The notes below the pieces were generated by a model. The model was not told the origin of the DNA. It saw only the letters and a program-made list of their open reading frames with translations, and made no database searches. Positions 1 through 8,172 of a stretch of DNA of 41,106 nucleotides are shown here, one piece after another. The position numbers and the translations under genes are program-made. Source of the DNA: Coprobacter sp. (GTDB lineage: Bacteria > Bacteroidota > Bacteroidia > Bacteroidales > UBA11471). The stretch is from NCBI GenBank assembly GCA_017462265.1, contig JAFTRN010000029.1, positions 1 to 41,106 of the forward strand, in the 5' to 3' direction. Each line of letters starts with the position of its first letter. Position 1 is the stretch's first letter.

Positions 1-2
1 AC

Positions 3-134
3 GGAAACGAAGGCCCAAAGTCTCCCCCGGAGTCCGGAGGTCTCAATCTTGTTGTTATCATAGAGGGCAATATCACCGAGGTGCATCACAAATTCAGATT
101 GAGCGCTTCCCGCTCATCGAAATTACAATCGTAA
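3..134 (+). other. Possible 3' end of a gene cut by the window edge
   Basis: One forward frame is open from the window edge to a TAA at 132-134 and stops just before a GC-rich inverted repeat at 135-163, as the tail of a gene before a terminator would. The peptide (ending ..SRSSKLQS) is not recognised. The opposite strand is also open over about 90 bp (reading MHLGDIALYDNNKIETSGLR), so the coding strand cannot be decided from this fragment. Confidence 0.25.
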
Positions 135-163
135 CCGAGGGCACGCTATCGCTAAGCCCTCGG
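135..163. terminator. GC-rich inverted repeat, possible terminator
   Basis: An 8-bp perfect stem (CCGAGGGC / GCCCTCGG) with a 13-nt loop directly follows the stop at 132-134. No T-run follows, so this is only terminator-like. It could instead be a remnant of a repeat. Confidence 0.35.
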
Positions 164-308
164 CTACTCAAATTCGGCCCATTCGGGCAGATATTGTGAT
201 ATACATATCGATTACCTAACGGCAATCTTTTTATAACACAAACTCAAGCCCCTCTTTTTATTTTATCGCATAAATTATCTTAAATCATAGATTTACGAAG
301 ATTTTTAA

Positions 309-482
309 AATCTTTATCGGACACCAATAATTAATTATAGACTGGGTGGTTTGTGTTTCAGAGCCGGATTGGAGGGTTACTGTGACAGTAGCAGTAGCTG
401 CTACTACGTGTTGCGCACACTCGAAACCACCCGCCCGGTGGTGTCCCGCCTGGCCGAGAAGTATCGCTTGGTGTTATTTTAG
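309..482 (+). pseudogene. Possible gene remnant, C-terminal fragment
   Basis: A forward frame is open from 309 to the TAG at 480-482 and, from about 351, uses codons more G+C-rich than its surroundings, reading ..YYVLRTLETTRPVVSRLAEKYRLVLF. There is no ATG, only a TTG near 351, and the upstream sequence is A+T-rich and looks non-coding. It may be the stranded 3' end of a decayed gene. I do not recognise the family. The rest of 164-500 shows nothing I can name. Confidence 0.2.
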
Positions 483-500
483 TGGACAGTATGAGTTTTT

Positions 501-857
501 TTATTTTTGACCGGTAATCTCTGTACCATCGGCAAATATGACAGTACCTCCTTTTTGTAGGCAATCTTCGATGGACTGATTTACCCCTTTCATATCGGCG
601 ATGAAACTCTCATATTCCTTTGCTGTAACTCCTGCAGCAACGGCTTCTTCCATAGTCATGTCTGTGACATATCGGTAATTTTCAATGCTTACCGATCGGG
701 CAAGTATTGTGTCCGATTTTGTAGAGACATGAGTGGTCATTGATAAACCCATACCACTCAAGTCCAATAATGCTTCCGACTCATGGTTATCATTTACACT
801 CTGTGTGCAAGACAAAAGGATTGAAAAAATCCCTGCGATAAATAAATACTTTTTCAT
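501..857 (-). CDS. Small predicted lipoprotein, function unknown
   Basis: This 118-residue protein starts with a lipoprotein signal peptide: basic MKKY, a hydrophobic stretch, and a cysteine at about residue 17 (ILLSC), so it is probably exported and lipid-anchored. The rest is acidic and soluble, with a helical stretch (MTMEEAVAAGVTAKEYESFI) and a C-terminal GGTVIFADGTEITGQK that looks like a beta hairpin. It is transcribed away from the small-protein cluster that starts at 1225. A -7 box, TAAATTTG, lies about 26 bp upstream of the start on the same strand. No family is recognised; the size and lipobox suggest a species-specific accessory lipoprotein. Confidence 0.7.
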   Translation of the reverse strand: MKKYLFIAGIFSILLSCTQSVNDNHESEALLDLSGMGLSMTTHVSTKSDTILARSVSIENYRYVTDMTMEEAVAAGVTAKEYESFIADMKGVNQSIEDCLQKGGTVIFADGTEITGQK

Positions 858-882
858 AATAATATTTTTTTTTGAATTTCTG

Positions 883-890
883 CAAATTTA
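883..890 (-). promoter_or_regulatory. Bacteroidetes -7 box upstream of the small lipoprotein gene
   Basis: On the minus strand this reads TAAATTTG, matching TAnnTTTG, 26 bp upstream of the ATG at 857. The -33 region is weak. The rest of 858-1224 is very A+T-rich. Apart from this box and the upstream region of the peptide gene at 1225, I see no clear signal in it. Confidence 0.45.
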
Positions 891-1224
891 GGTGCAATCA
901 ATATTTAAACATAACACATTCGTTTCAAAAAATAAAAATATTACGAAAAAAGTCATAAAAGACGAATCCTGTATATGATTTCTACTATTTTATCTCATTA
1001 AGTAGAGGCTATACATATATTATAAATACCTATTAATTGTTGAAATAAATATTGTGTTTGTGCAAGTATTTAAATAGGTCTATTTTTTTATACCAATATT
1101 ATGTAGACCTGCTGTTTTGCGATAGTCGTCCGATTTCTTTTTGGGTAATATAAAAAAGTTTGTTATTTTTTGACATATTTGTAATATCATAATTAATATA
1201 TTCAATATATTTTTGCAAAAAAGC

Positions 1225-1491
1225 ATGAAAAATATTATCATCACGATTTTATGTGTTGTACTAATGGGAGTAAGTATTGCTTGTCAAAATGAAAATTCAA
1301 GGTCGAATGATAAGCAAATGTTCAGTAATCTTATAGGTTCTGAAATTTCTTTAATAAATGGAGACGCGCTTTTTGGGGCCTGTATCAAAAGGAGCGGCAC
1401 TATCAGCAATTTCAGCGGCATTAGCGGGAGTTGCAAGTGCAACAGTTGTGCTTTTGAATTTTTCTCTTTGTATGGGATGGATATAGTGTAG
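1225..1491 (+). CDS. Small exported peptide precursor, apparent frameshift
   Basis: From the ATG at 1225 the frame encodes MKNIIITILCVVLMGVSIAC.., a hydrophobic export signal with a lipobox-like cysteine, then a polar stretch to ..ISLINGDALFG. After the homopolymers at 1370-1378 (five T, four G) the continuing frame gives an unlikely Cys/Ser-rich tail ending at 1491. The +1 frame reads PVSKGAALSAISAALAGVAS then ATVVLLNFSLCMGWI and stops at 1484-1486, a convincing Ala/Gly-rich hydrophobic helix with AxxxA spacing. The functional product is therefore probably about 86 residues, needing one base fewer in the homopolymer or a +1 ribosomal shift. Two small membrane-protein genes follow at 20 and 13 nt. 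A pore-forming peptide with immunity partners is one reading; no family is recognised. Confidence 0.5.
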   Translation: MKNIIITILCVVLMGVSIACQNENSRSNDKQMFSNLIGSEISLINGDALFGACIKRSGTISNFSGISGSCKCNSCAFEFFSLYGMDIV

Positions 1492-1511
1492 TAATATAAA
1501 TAAGAGCATTT

Positions 1512-1769
1512 ATGACAAACATCAAACAAAATATCGTTCACATGGGCTTATATTCGATATTGCTGTCGTATATGCCGTATGTGTCGAAAAACGGCCATTT
1601 GGCAATTGTTGGAGCATTATTAATATGTGTAATAGCCGAAATAGCCGATTTACGAAACAAAGAGTATAGAGTCAAGTTTTGTAAGTCAAAAATCAGTATG
1701 CTGAGAGTCTTCTTTCTTGCCCTTACACTTGTGGTAGAGGGTATGTATATTGCCAATGTCGTATTATAA
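1512..1769 (+). CDS. Small membrane protein, candidate immunity-type protein
   Basis: The protein has 85 residues with hydrophobic segments at about 29-46 (HLAIVGALLICVIAEIA) and 63-85 (MLRVFFLALTLVVEGMYIA..), plus a weaker N-terminal one at about 9-24. A basic loop (NKEYRVKFCKSK) separates the two stronger segments, giving an inner-membrane hairpin. It starts 20 nt after the apparent stop of the peptide gene and ends 13 nt before the next small gene, so the three are probably co-transcribed. Topology and context resemble small immunity proteins of peptide bacteriocins, but I recognise no family and this role is inferred only from position and shape. Confidence 0.6.
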   Translation: MTNIKQNIVHMGLYSILLSYMPYVSKNGHLAIVGALLICVIAEIADLRNKEYRVKFCKSKISMLRVFFLALTLVVEGMYIANVVL

Positions 1770-1782
1770 AAATCAGTAGTAT

Positions 1783-2052
1783 ATGAGTAATGAAAAATGG
1801 ATAGCAGAAACTGGTATACTTATTATAGCAGTGGCATTGCTTATAAATACAACGATACCGGCTTCGGTACTATATCAGTCTTTGTTTGTTACCACATTTA
1901 TTGGTATTTGGGAACTTAAAGAAGTATTATCGCAAGGAAAGCAATATTTCGAGAAGATACGAAATGAGGCATTTGGTTATGCTGCTCGATATGTATTGGT
2001 ATCGGTAATATTCCTTATAACACTCGTTAATCTTGTCGCGTCTAAGATGTAA
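1783..2052 (+). CDS. Small membrane protein, candidate immunity-type protein
   Basis: The protein has 89 residues with three likely membrane segments: about 9-24 (TGILIIAVALLINTTI), 28-46 (SVLYQSLFVTTFIGIWEL) and 69-86 (YVLVSVIFLITLVNLVAS), with a charged amphipathic stretch (KEVLSQGKQYFEKIRNEAFG) between the second and third. The layout, hydrophobic hairpin then charged linker then hydrophobic C-terminus, resembles the gene before it and the broken gene after it, so the three may be distant paralogues. No family is recognised and no catalytic motif is visible. Confidence 0.6.
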   Translation: MSNEKWIAETGILIIAVALLINTTIPASVLYQSLFVTTFIGIWELKEVLSQGKQYFEKIRNEAFGYAARYVLVSVIFLITLVNLVASKM

Positions 2053-2156
2053 ATAAATATCTGACGTTTTCTGGCAACGACCATATTCTATGATAATCAG
2101 ATATACCCGAAATGGGCTATATCGATAATGCTATTAATTATATTTATAATTATAAA

Positions 2157-2460
2157 ATGTCTGTATATTATTCCCAAAGAAATAGTTAGAGGTATATTCG
2201 TTATATCTCGTTGTTGGCAATTTTTTTATTATTTATTTCATTGCTTATATCCAATTCGCGTAATGGAATTATAACTGCTACTATTTTCGGATAATCCCGA
2301 TAAATTCGGAATATTATTAGCGGATAATGTAAAACATCTATTCAATGAGTATTTATACCTCATATGTACATTTGGCTTAGTTGGTCTGATAGTATTGGTA
2401 TTGGTATTGATATTGATATTGATATATACTACGAGTAAACTCTATCATTCAGTACATTAA
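2157..2460 (+). pseudogene. Broken third small membrane-protein gene
   Basis: Coding traces run in one direction but not in one frame. From the ATG at 2157 the frame reads MSVYYSQRNS, hits TAG at 2187-2189, then continues as RYIRYISLLAIFLLFISLLI.., a clear membrane helix, to a stop at 2292. A second frame is open from about 2275 to the TAA at 2458-2460 and reads ..DNPDKFGILLADNVKHLF.. followed by another hydrophobic segment encoded by a TATTGR hexamer repeat. Joined, they give a two-helix membrane protein of about 100 residues like its two upstream neighbours, disabled by one stop and one frameshift unless these are sequencing errors. Confidence 0.45.
2393..2424 (+). repeat. TATTGR hexanucleotide tandem repeat
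   Basis: Five units of TATTGG/TATTGA lie in a row and encode alternating hydrophobic residues (VLVLILILI) of the second membrane helix of the broken gene at 2157-2460. Copy-number change would lengthen or shorten the helix by two residues without shifting the frame. Confidence 0.6.
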
Positions 2461-2476
2461 AAAGTGTAAAGCATTA

Positions 2477-2508
2477 TTTGGGTAAATAGAGAAAAGGTGT
2501 TAATTTTG
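2477..2508 (+). promoter_or_regulatory. Promoter of the first PL9-type gene
   Basis: TTTG at 2477-2480, a 20-bp spacer, and TAATTTTG at 2501-2508 match the Bacteroidetes consensus. Transcription should begin near 2515, leaving a 5' leader of about 110 nt. The leader holds two small hairpins: GGGC/GCCC at 2533-2548, and AAAAAG/CTTTTT just after 2560. Confidence 0.65.
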
Positions 2509-2580
2509 CGGGTGTGAAGTATAGAGAATGTAGGGCTAAAAAATGCCCCATTCGAGTGAGTAAAAAGCTACTTTTTGGAT

Positions 2581-2610
2581 AAAATTATCACAGCTTCAAA
2601 ACAAATTTCT
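2581..2610 (+). repeat. Possible fragment of the MITE-like intergenic repeat
   Basis: About 30 bp just upstream of the PL9-type gene align with the left inner part of the repeat at 24958-25151 (shared AAAATTAT.AC.GCTTC followed by an A-rich AAAACAAA..TTTC). No terminal repeat is present, so this is at most a fragment. Confidence 0.3.
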
Positions 2611-2624
2611 AAAAGAATATAACC

Positions 2625-5366
2625 ATGAAAAGAAATCTGCTGGTCATTGCAATAGTCCTTTGCAGTATGGCCCTATCGGCCCAAAACACCTATCATGTAT
2701 CCCCCACAGGTGACGACACTGCCGCCGGAACGCTCGACGCGCCATTAGCCTCCATAGAGAAAGCCATGGAACTGGTGCAACCCGGCGAGACCATCTATCT
2801 GCACGCCGGCACCTATTACCCCACCGCCCGCATACGTGTACCGGCCAAGGCGACGAGCGAGCAAGCCCGCATACGTCTCCACGCCTATGGCGACGGTGAG
2901 GTGATAATCGACGGTAGCGCGATGACGCCTACGTCGGTCAATGAGTTCAAGATGTCGCGCTGTATGTATTTCGGCTACGATGCCAACTATTGGTATGTAA
3001 AGGGTATCATATTCCAGAATGCCAAAGACAGCGGTGTGAAGGTAGAGGGCAGTTACAATATATTCGAAAACTGCATATTCCGCGACAACAACGATACGGG
3101 ATTGCAAATAGGTATGTTCAAAGATTGGGCGATAGAGGAGACCAAGGGATTCCCTATAACCGGTACGCCTGAGTTTAACCCCGACTACACCTATTGCCGG
3201 GGCAACAAGGTGATAAATTGCGACTCGTATCACAACTACGACGCTGTGACTTTCGACGGAACCGACGACGGAGGCGATGCCGACGGATTTGCCTGTAAGT
3301 TGTTTCCCGGTCCCGGTACGGAGTTTCACGGGTGTCGTGCATGGAACAACAGCGACGACAACTGGGACCTCTATATGGTGTATCACCCCGTGGTAATCGA
3401 CAACTGCTATGCATGGAACGCCGCTATCGATAAAGATGGCAACGAGACACCGGGCAACGGCAACGGATTCAAATTGGGCGGAGGCGGCTCGGCCGGAGGT
3501 GCGGCGTTTGACCAATCGACCGGCGCACACGTGGTGATGAACTGCGTGGCCTTCAACAACACCGTCAAAGGGTTCGACCAAAACAACGCCTACGAGGGAA
3601 TGTATCTCTTCAACAATGTGGCTTGGAACAACGAGTATAACTATCGCTTTCCCACGGTATTCAAATATGGCGGTATGCGCATACGCAACTGCATAGGTTT
3701 CTCGGCCCGCAAGTACAACCACGAGTTCCTGTCGTCGAACAAAGAGGGGTATCAGGTACCCGATACCGACTACAACAGTTGGACCGCAATCGATGGTTGC
3801 GATGCCGTGAAAGAGGGCAACAAGGTCGATGGTACCAAGGTATATACCGCCGACCACTCGGCGCAATTCCGCTCCCTGCTCGAGAGTGACGCCAAGGCCG
3901 AGCGACAACCCGACGGCACACTGCCCGATAATGATTTCGTGCGCCTCTCCACCGGTAGTTATTTCATCGATGCCGGTGAAGCGGTAACCCATTTCACCCC
4001 CACACGATTTATGACCGCCGATGAGGCCGCCGCAGCCGGTCTCGAACTCATCACCGCCGGAGCCGTGACCATCGAATACAACGGCGAGAGTGCCGATATG
4101 GGCGCGTACGAAAGCGGTGTGGCGACCAAGGGTATGCTGTATCTCGTCTCGGGAACACTCGACCAACTTGTATATAGCGGTGACAATATAGAACCGATAG
4201 TACTGAAATGGTCGGGGGCGGCAACCGATGTGACTATTACGGGGGCCGACAACCTCACGATAGAGAAAGATACCACGGCCAAGAGTGTAACCATTTCGGG
4301 AGCGCTTACCGAGAGCGCCACTGTCACCATAGCTACGATAGGCGGTGAAACCGGTGCCACACTCACGGCTACACTCACAGTGTCGGAAATTGCACCTGCT
4401 ACACTTGTGTGCGCCACGGAGAATGCCTCGCAGACATTGTTTTACGACACGCCTATCGCCGATATTGTATTTGAATATGGTGGCGGAGCTACCGGTTTCA
4501 CCATTACCGGTCTGCCCGAGGGGCTGTCTTACACCATTACCGACCACCGACTTACCATATCGGGTACACCTGTTGCCGAAGGCACATATGTAGTCACCGC
4601 CACGGGAGGTATGACCGAGAAATCGCTCAGCGGTACCATCGGCCTCGAAGTGGCCAACCGCGTACTTACCGGCGATTGGTACACGATACAAGACTCACTG
4701 TCCAACCTGCCTGCCGACCTGCAAGGGGTGGTGAGCATAGAATCGTCGGACAGCTACACGACCAAGTGGGACCCCGGCTATAAAGAGAGTGGCTCTACCG
4801 TACCCGGTGGTTGCACCGAAGGAGCTGTAAACGTGGAGCGCGGAGGCGCCCTCGTGTGGCAGTTACCCTCGTTGCTCGAGCTCAAAGCCAACGTGCATTT
4901 CACCGGTGGTCGCTATTTGCAAGTCGATTGGCAAATCGATGGGGAAGAGGCTCATTCGTGGACCTCGGACAAGCTGAGCAAGCGCACCCTTACCGCCTGG
5001 GATTTGATGCAAGCCGCCGGTATAGAACCTGCCGACAAGCCTATCACCGTGAAATTTGTGAATCCGGCGAACAACAGTGGAGGCATACGCGTCTATGACT
5101 TCTATGTGAAGGTGTATGCCGAGAGCACAAGCAGTGCCATCACAGCTCCGCAAGCAATGCCCTTGACCTATCTTGTCGCAGAAACAGCCTTGATACTCAA
5201 TCGTGACGACGTGGCCGGCATACGGTTGTACAACCTCAACGGCAGTGTGGCTTCCGAGAGCATCTGCTCACAAGTCATTAGCACCGCGCATCTGCAAGGT
5301 GTGTATCTGATGCAGGTCATCACCCGCGACGGAAAGTCGTATGTGCAAAAAATCATTCTCCCCTAA
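2625..5366 (+). CDS. Secreted PL9-type pectate lyase-like beta-helix protein
   Basis: The predicted role is Ca2+-dependent cleavage of polygalacturonate-type pectin by beta-elimination outside the cell. A signal peptide (cut near SAQ, residue 20) precedes a right-handed beta-helix at about 22-500, starting with YHVSPTGDD. It carries the PL9 signature: DADGF with D220, NNSDDNWD with D244, D245 and D248, and GNGFKLG with K283. From the PelL/Pel9A structure I recall Ca2+ ligands D209, D233, D234, D237 and base K273; the spacing here (24, 1, 3, 35) is nearly the same, so the active site looks intact. Ig-like repeats (about 505-690) and an unknown beta domain (690-835) follow. The last 80 residues (..GVYLMQVITRDGKSYVQKI..) look like a T9SS type A sorting domain. 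A similar protein follows 56 nt downstream. The exact substrate is unproven. Confidence 0.85.
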   Translation: MKRNLLVIAIVLCSMALSAQNTYHVSPTGDDTAAGTLDAPLASIEKAMELVQPGETIYLHAGTYYPTARIRVPAKATSEQARIRLHAYGDGEVIIDGSAMTPTSVNEFKMSRCMYFGYDANYWYVKGIIFQNAKDSGVKVEGSYNIFENCIFRDNNDTGLQIGMFKDWAIEETKGFPITGTPEFNPDYTYCRGNKVINCDSYHNYDAVTFDGTDDGGDADGFACKLFPGPGTEFHGCRAWNNSDDNWDLYMVYHPVVIDNCYAWNAAIDKDGNETPGNGNGFKLGGGGSAGGAAFDQSTGAHVVMNCVAFNNTVKGFDQNNAYEGMYLFNNVAWNNEYNYRFPTVFKYGGMRIRNCIGFSARKYNHEFLSSNKEGYQVPDTDYNSWTAIDGCDAVKEGNKVDGTKVYTADHSAQFRSLLESDAKAERQPDGTLPDNDFVRLSTGSYFIDAGEAVTHFTPTRFMTADEAAAAGLELITAGAVTIEYNGESADMGAYESGVATKGMLYLVSGTLDQLVYSGDNIEPIVLKWSGAATDVTITGADNLTIEKDTTAKSVTISGALTESATVTIATIGGETGATLTATLTVSEIAPATLVCATENASQTLFYDTPIADIVFEYGGGATGFTITGLPEGLSYTITDHRLTISGTPVAEGTYVVTATGGMTEKSLSGTIGLEVANRVLTGDWYTIQDSLSNLPADLQGVVSIESSDSYTTKWDPGYKESGSTVPGGCTEGAVNVERGGALVWQLPSLLELKANVHFTGGRYLQVDWQIDGEEAHSWTSDKLSKRTLTAWDLMQAAGIEPADKPITVKFVNPANNSGGIRVYDFYVKVYAESTSSAITAPQAMPLTYLVAETALILNRDDVAGIRLYNLNGSVASESICSQVISTAHLQGVYLMQVITRDGKSYVQKIILP

Positions 5367-5370
5367 GAAC

Positions 5371-5393
5371 CTGTTTTGTGATTCACAAAACAG
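5371..5393. repeat. 23-bp perfect palindrome between the two PL9-type genes
   Basis: CTGTTTTGTGA and its exact reverse complement are separated by one base, 4 bp after the first stop. No T-run follows, so it is not a standard terminator. It could be an operator, an RNA processing hairpin or a weak terminator. Confidence 0.5.
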
Positions 5394-5422
5394 TCTTGGT
5401 AACAATTTAAGATGATTATACC

Positions 5423-8158
5423 ATGAAAAAACTAAGCCTTATAAGTGTTCTCTGCACAGTTCTTGTGTTCCACGCAAAGGGCGATTTGAAAGAGACGTTC
5501 GAAAGTTGGAGTACCGACGGTACCACCATCACCCTTGCCTCGGGTACGTGGAGCGGAAGCAATGTAAGCAAGAAAAGCAACAACGGCAGTAATCGCGCCG
5601 CGATGTCGAGTGGCAGTCAGTTATGTACTCCCGCCATAGACAAGCCTATAAGCGTGAGTTTCACTCATAGGGCCAGTGGAAGCGGGAAAACCCTCGTTGT
5701 AGAAAAATCGACCGACGGTGGCGGTTCGTGGCAACAGATAGGCAGTGTATCGCCCTCGTCGGGCTCTACCTATGTGTCGTACACCTGCTCGGTGGGCGAG
5801 GCCGGCACCAACGATGTGTATATACGCCTCACTGCCGCATCGGGAACTATTTACATCGACGATTTCACAGTCGTATGTTCCAATCTCGTAGAAGAACCTG
5901 CCACGGCGCCTGTCATATCGGTAGTCGATGTCACGGGTACTTCCATGCAGATAGCGATGAAACCGGGTGATGGCGCGCAACGATTACTTGTGTATCGTAA
6001 GGGCGAGGCGGTAACATTTGTTCCCGAGGACGGTACGGCCTATAAAAATCTGCCTCGTAACGATGACGATAATATCATTACCTATTACGGAAACGACACA
6101 AGCTACACCGTCACAGGTTTGGAGGCGGGCGAGACTTACTATTTTGCCTGTTTCGAGGCCAATGGTTCGGACGATGGTATAAATTACCTCACAAAGTCGG
6201 TTGCTATGTGTAGCGGTCGCACAGCCGAGGTCCCTTCCATAACACTATCGACCACACTGCTCAACATGGGGAATATAAAAGTGGGCAACAGCGACAAACG
6301 CATCGTGAAAATATCGGCGCGTTACTTGCAACCCGCTGTCGGCGAAATAACAATCTCGGCACAAGCGCCGTTTGCCCTGTCGCTCGATAACGTAGTTTAC
6401 AGCGACACCCTCACTATTGCCTACACGTCCCATACATTGACCGATACCGGCATATATGTGCGATTTACGCCTACCGACTATCAGGTGTATGAGCAGGAAA
6501 TCTCCATTTCGGCGCAGTCGGCGCAGACAACCCTCTTGCTACAAGGCGAAGGCTCCGATACCGATGCTCATTGTTATTATATATCGCCATCGGGTGATGA
6601 TGGCAACGATGGGACATTCGATGCCCCGTGGTACAATTTACAAGTGGCGGTAAATGCCGCACAGCCCGGTGATACGATATTTTGCTTCGGTGGAACATAC
6701 TATCCTACCTATATGCAAGATGGTAGCAAGACCACCGTGCGACTTACTGCCAACGGTACGGCCGACAAACGCATCACCATAAAAAATATGCCGGGCGAAT
6801 CGCCTATTTTCGATTTCAAAGACCAGCCCAAGAAAGTGAGTGTGCGCGGTATACAGCTTGATGGAAACTATTGGACCATAGAGGGACTGCACATTACCCG
6901 GGCGGGCGACAATGGTATAAAACTCGAGGGCAATCACAATATCATACGTCGATGCACATTCAGCTATAACGACGACACAGGATTGCAACTTGGGTTCGGC
7001 CACGATTTTTCCGATACCCACCCCGGTATAAGTAGCAACGACGGTACATATTGCGCCTACAACGACGTGATAGATTGCGACTCGTACCTCAACTGCGACT
7101 CCGACAATTTCGGGTCCGATGCCGATGGATTCGCTTGCAAAATGCACAACGGCAAAGGCAATCGCTTTATACGTTGTCGCGCATGGGACAATAGCGACGA
7201 TGCGTGGGACTTGTACGAAACCGATTATGCCGTGTATATGTATGAATGTTGGGCATGGGGCTCGGGACGAGCGTCAAACTTTGATTGGGTAGAGGCTTCG
7301 GGTTCGTTCCAGGGCAATGGAAATGGAATAAAACTCGGCGGTAACGGCACGGGTGGCAGTTCAAAAGGCATACATGAGTGTTGGAATTGCGTGGCATTCA
7401 ACAACAATAAGACCGGTTCGGTAAAGGGCTTCGACCAAAATAGCCACGGCGATGGCAACTTGGTGGTAAATTGCCTCGCATTCGGCAACGGATATGACTT
7501 TATGTTTGAGAAAAACGGAAACAATTGCACTTTCTACAACAACGTATGTTTCGGAAAAATAGAGACATCGAGCGGTTCGGTCGATAGTCATAACGCCATG
7601 CTCAGTACGACCGACAACGCTTGGAGCAACAATGTGATACGCAACTTTTCTACGGCCGACTATGTGAGCCTTACCGAGGACGATGCCAAGGCTCCTCGGG
7701 GCGATGATGGCTCGTTGCCCACCCGTTTTGCCCGTCTCAAAAGCGGAAGCGCGTTGATAGATGCCGGCAAGAATGGCTTGAGACCCGATATATGGAGTGA
7801 GACGCGGTACGAATTTCTCGTACAACCTGTATATGGCACAGGACGCGATCTCGGCCCTTACGAGTTGCAAGAGGGCGATGTAAGCCTCAATACGCAGATA
7901 CTTCTCACTCATCGACATGAAAATGCCCTGCGTTGTAACGAGAGCCACATCACCTATTCTATTGCCGAGACCGGCCACACCGTTCTGCGCCTCTATACCC
8001 TACAAGGGGCGTTATACACAACGCTGTTTCACGCTCGGGCCGAAAGCGGCGTGATATATGCCACCCCCATACCCCGTGAACTCCCTGCCGGCATATACAT
8101 CGTGCAACTGCTCTGTCCCGATGGAACTCGTCACCAAGTCAAGCTATTGAAAAAGTGA
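5423..8158 (+). CDS. Secreted multidomain PL9-type pectate lyase-like protein
   Basis: This is a second extracellular pectin-lyase-like protein of 911 residues, so similar in its core to its upstream neighbour that the pair probably arose by duplication. After a signal peptide (cut near AKG, residue 20) come a jelly-roll-like domain (about 22-150), an Fn3-like domain (about 158-268), a beta-sandwich (270-380), then the beta-helix from C384 (YYISPSGDDGNDGTFDAPW). The PL9 signature is kept: DADGF with D568, DNSDDAWD with D592, D593 and D596, and GNGIKLGG with K637. The C-terminus (..GIYIVQLLCPDGTRHQVKLL..) looks like a T9SS sorting domain. The extra N-terminal modules, absent from the neighbour, probably bind carbohydrate. 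It is likely co-transcribed with the gene before it. Confidence 0.82.
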   Translation: MKKLSLISVLCTVLVFHAKGDLKETFESWSTDGTTITLASGTWSGSNVSKKSNNGSNRAAMSSGSQLCTPAIDKPISVSFTHRASGSGKTLVVEKSTDGGGSWQQIGSVSPSSGSTYVSYTCSVGEAGTNDVYIRLTAASGTIYIDDFTVVCSNLVEEPATAPVISVVDVTGTSMQIAMKPGDGAQRLLVYRKGEAVTFVPEDGTAYKNLPRNDDDNIITYYGNDTSYTVTGLEAGETYYFACFEANGSDDGINYLTKSVAMCSGRTAEVPSITLSTTLLNMGNIKVGNSDKRIVKISARYLQPAVGEITISAQAPFALSLDNVVYSDTLTIAYTSHTLTDTGIYVRFTPTDYQVYEQEISISAQSAQTTLLLQGEGSDTDAHCYYISPSGDDGNDGTFDAPWYNLQVAVNAAQPGDTIFCFGGTYYPTYMQDGSKTTVRLTANGTADKRITIKNMPGESPIFDFKDQPKKVSVRGIQLDGNYWTIEGLHITRAGDNGIKLEGNHNIIRRCTFSYNDDTGLQLGFGHDFSDTHPGISSNDGTYCAYNDVIDCDSYLNCDSDNFGSDADGFACKMHNGKGNRFIRCRAWDNSDDAWDLYETDYAVYMYECWAWGSGRASNFDWVEASGSFQGNGNGIKLGGNGTGGSSKGIHECWNCVAFNNNKTGSVKGFDQNSHGDGNLVVNCLAFGNGYDFMFEKNGNNCTFYNNVCFGKIETSSGSVDSHNAMLSTTDNAWSNNVIRNFSTADYVSLTEDDAKAPRGDDGSLPTRFARLKSGSALIDAGKNGLRPDIWSETRYEFLVQPVYGTGRDLGPYELQEGDVSLNTQILLTHRHENALRCNESHITYSIAETGHTVLRLYTLQGALYTTLFHARAESGVIYATPIPRELPAGIYIVQLLCPDGTRHQVKLLKK

Positions 8159-8172
8159 TATATAGTTTTGCG

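Noticed and set aside
1284..1541. Antisense 85-codon frame across the peptide gene
   Set aside because: It has no signal, start context or motif, and runs against three co-directional small genes with clear membrane features.
2745..4691. Long antisense open frame (about 648 codons) opposite the first PL9-type gene
   Set aside because: Its product has no recognisable motif, while the plus-strand frame has a signal peptide, catalytic motifs and a sorting domain. Long antisense frames are a side effect of codon bias in such genes.
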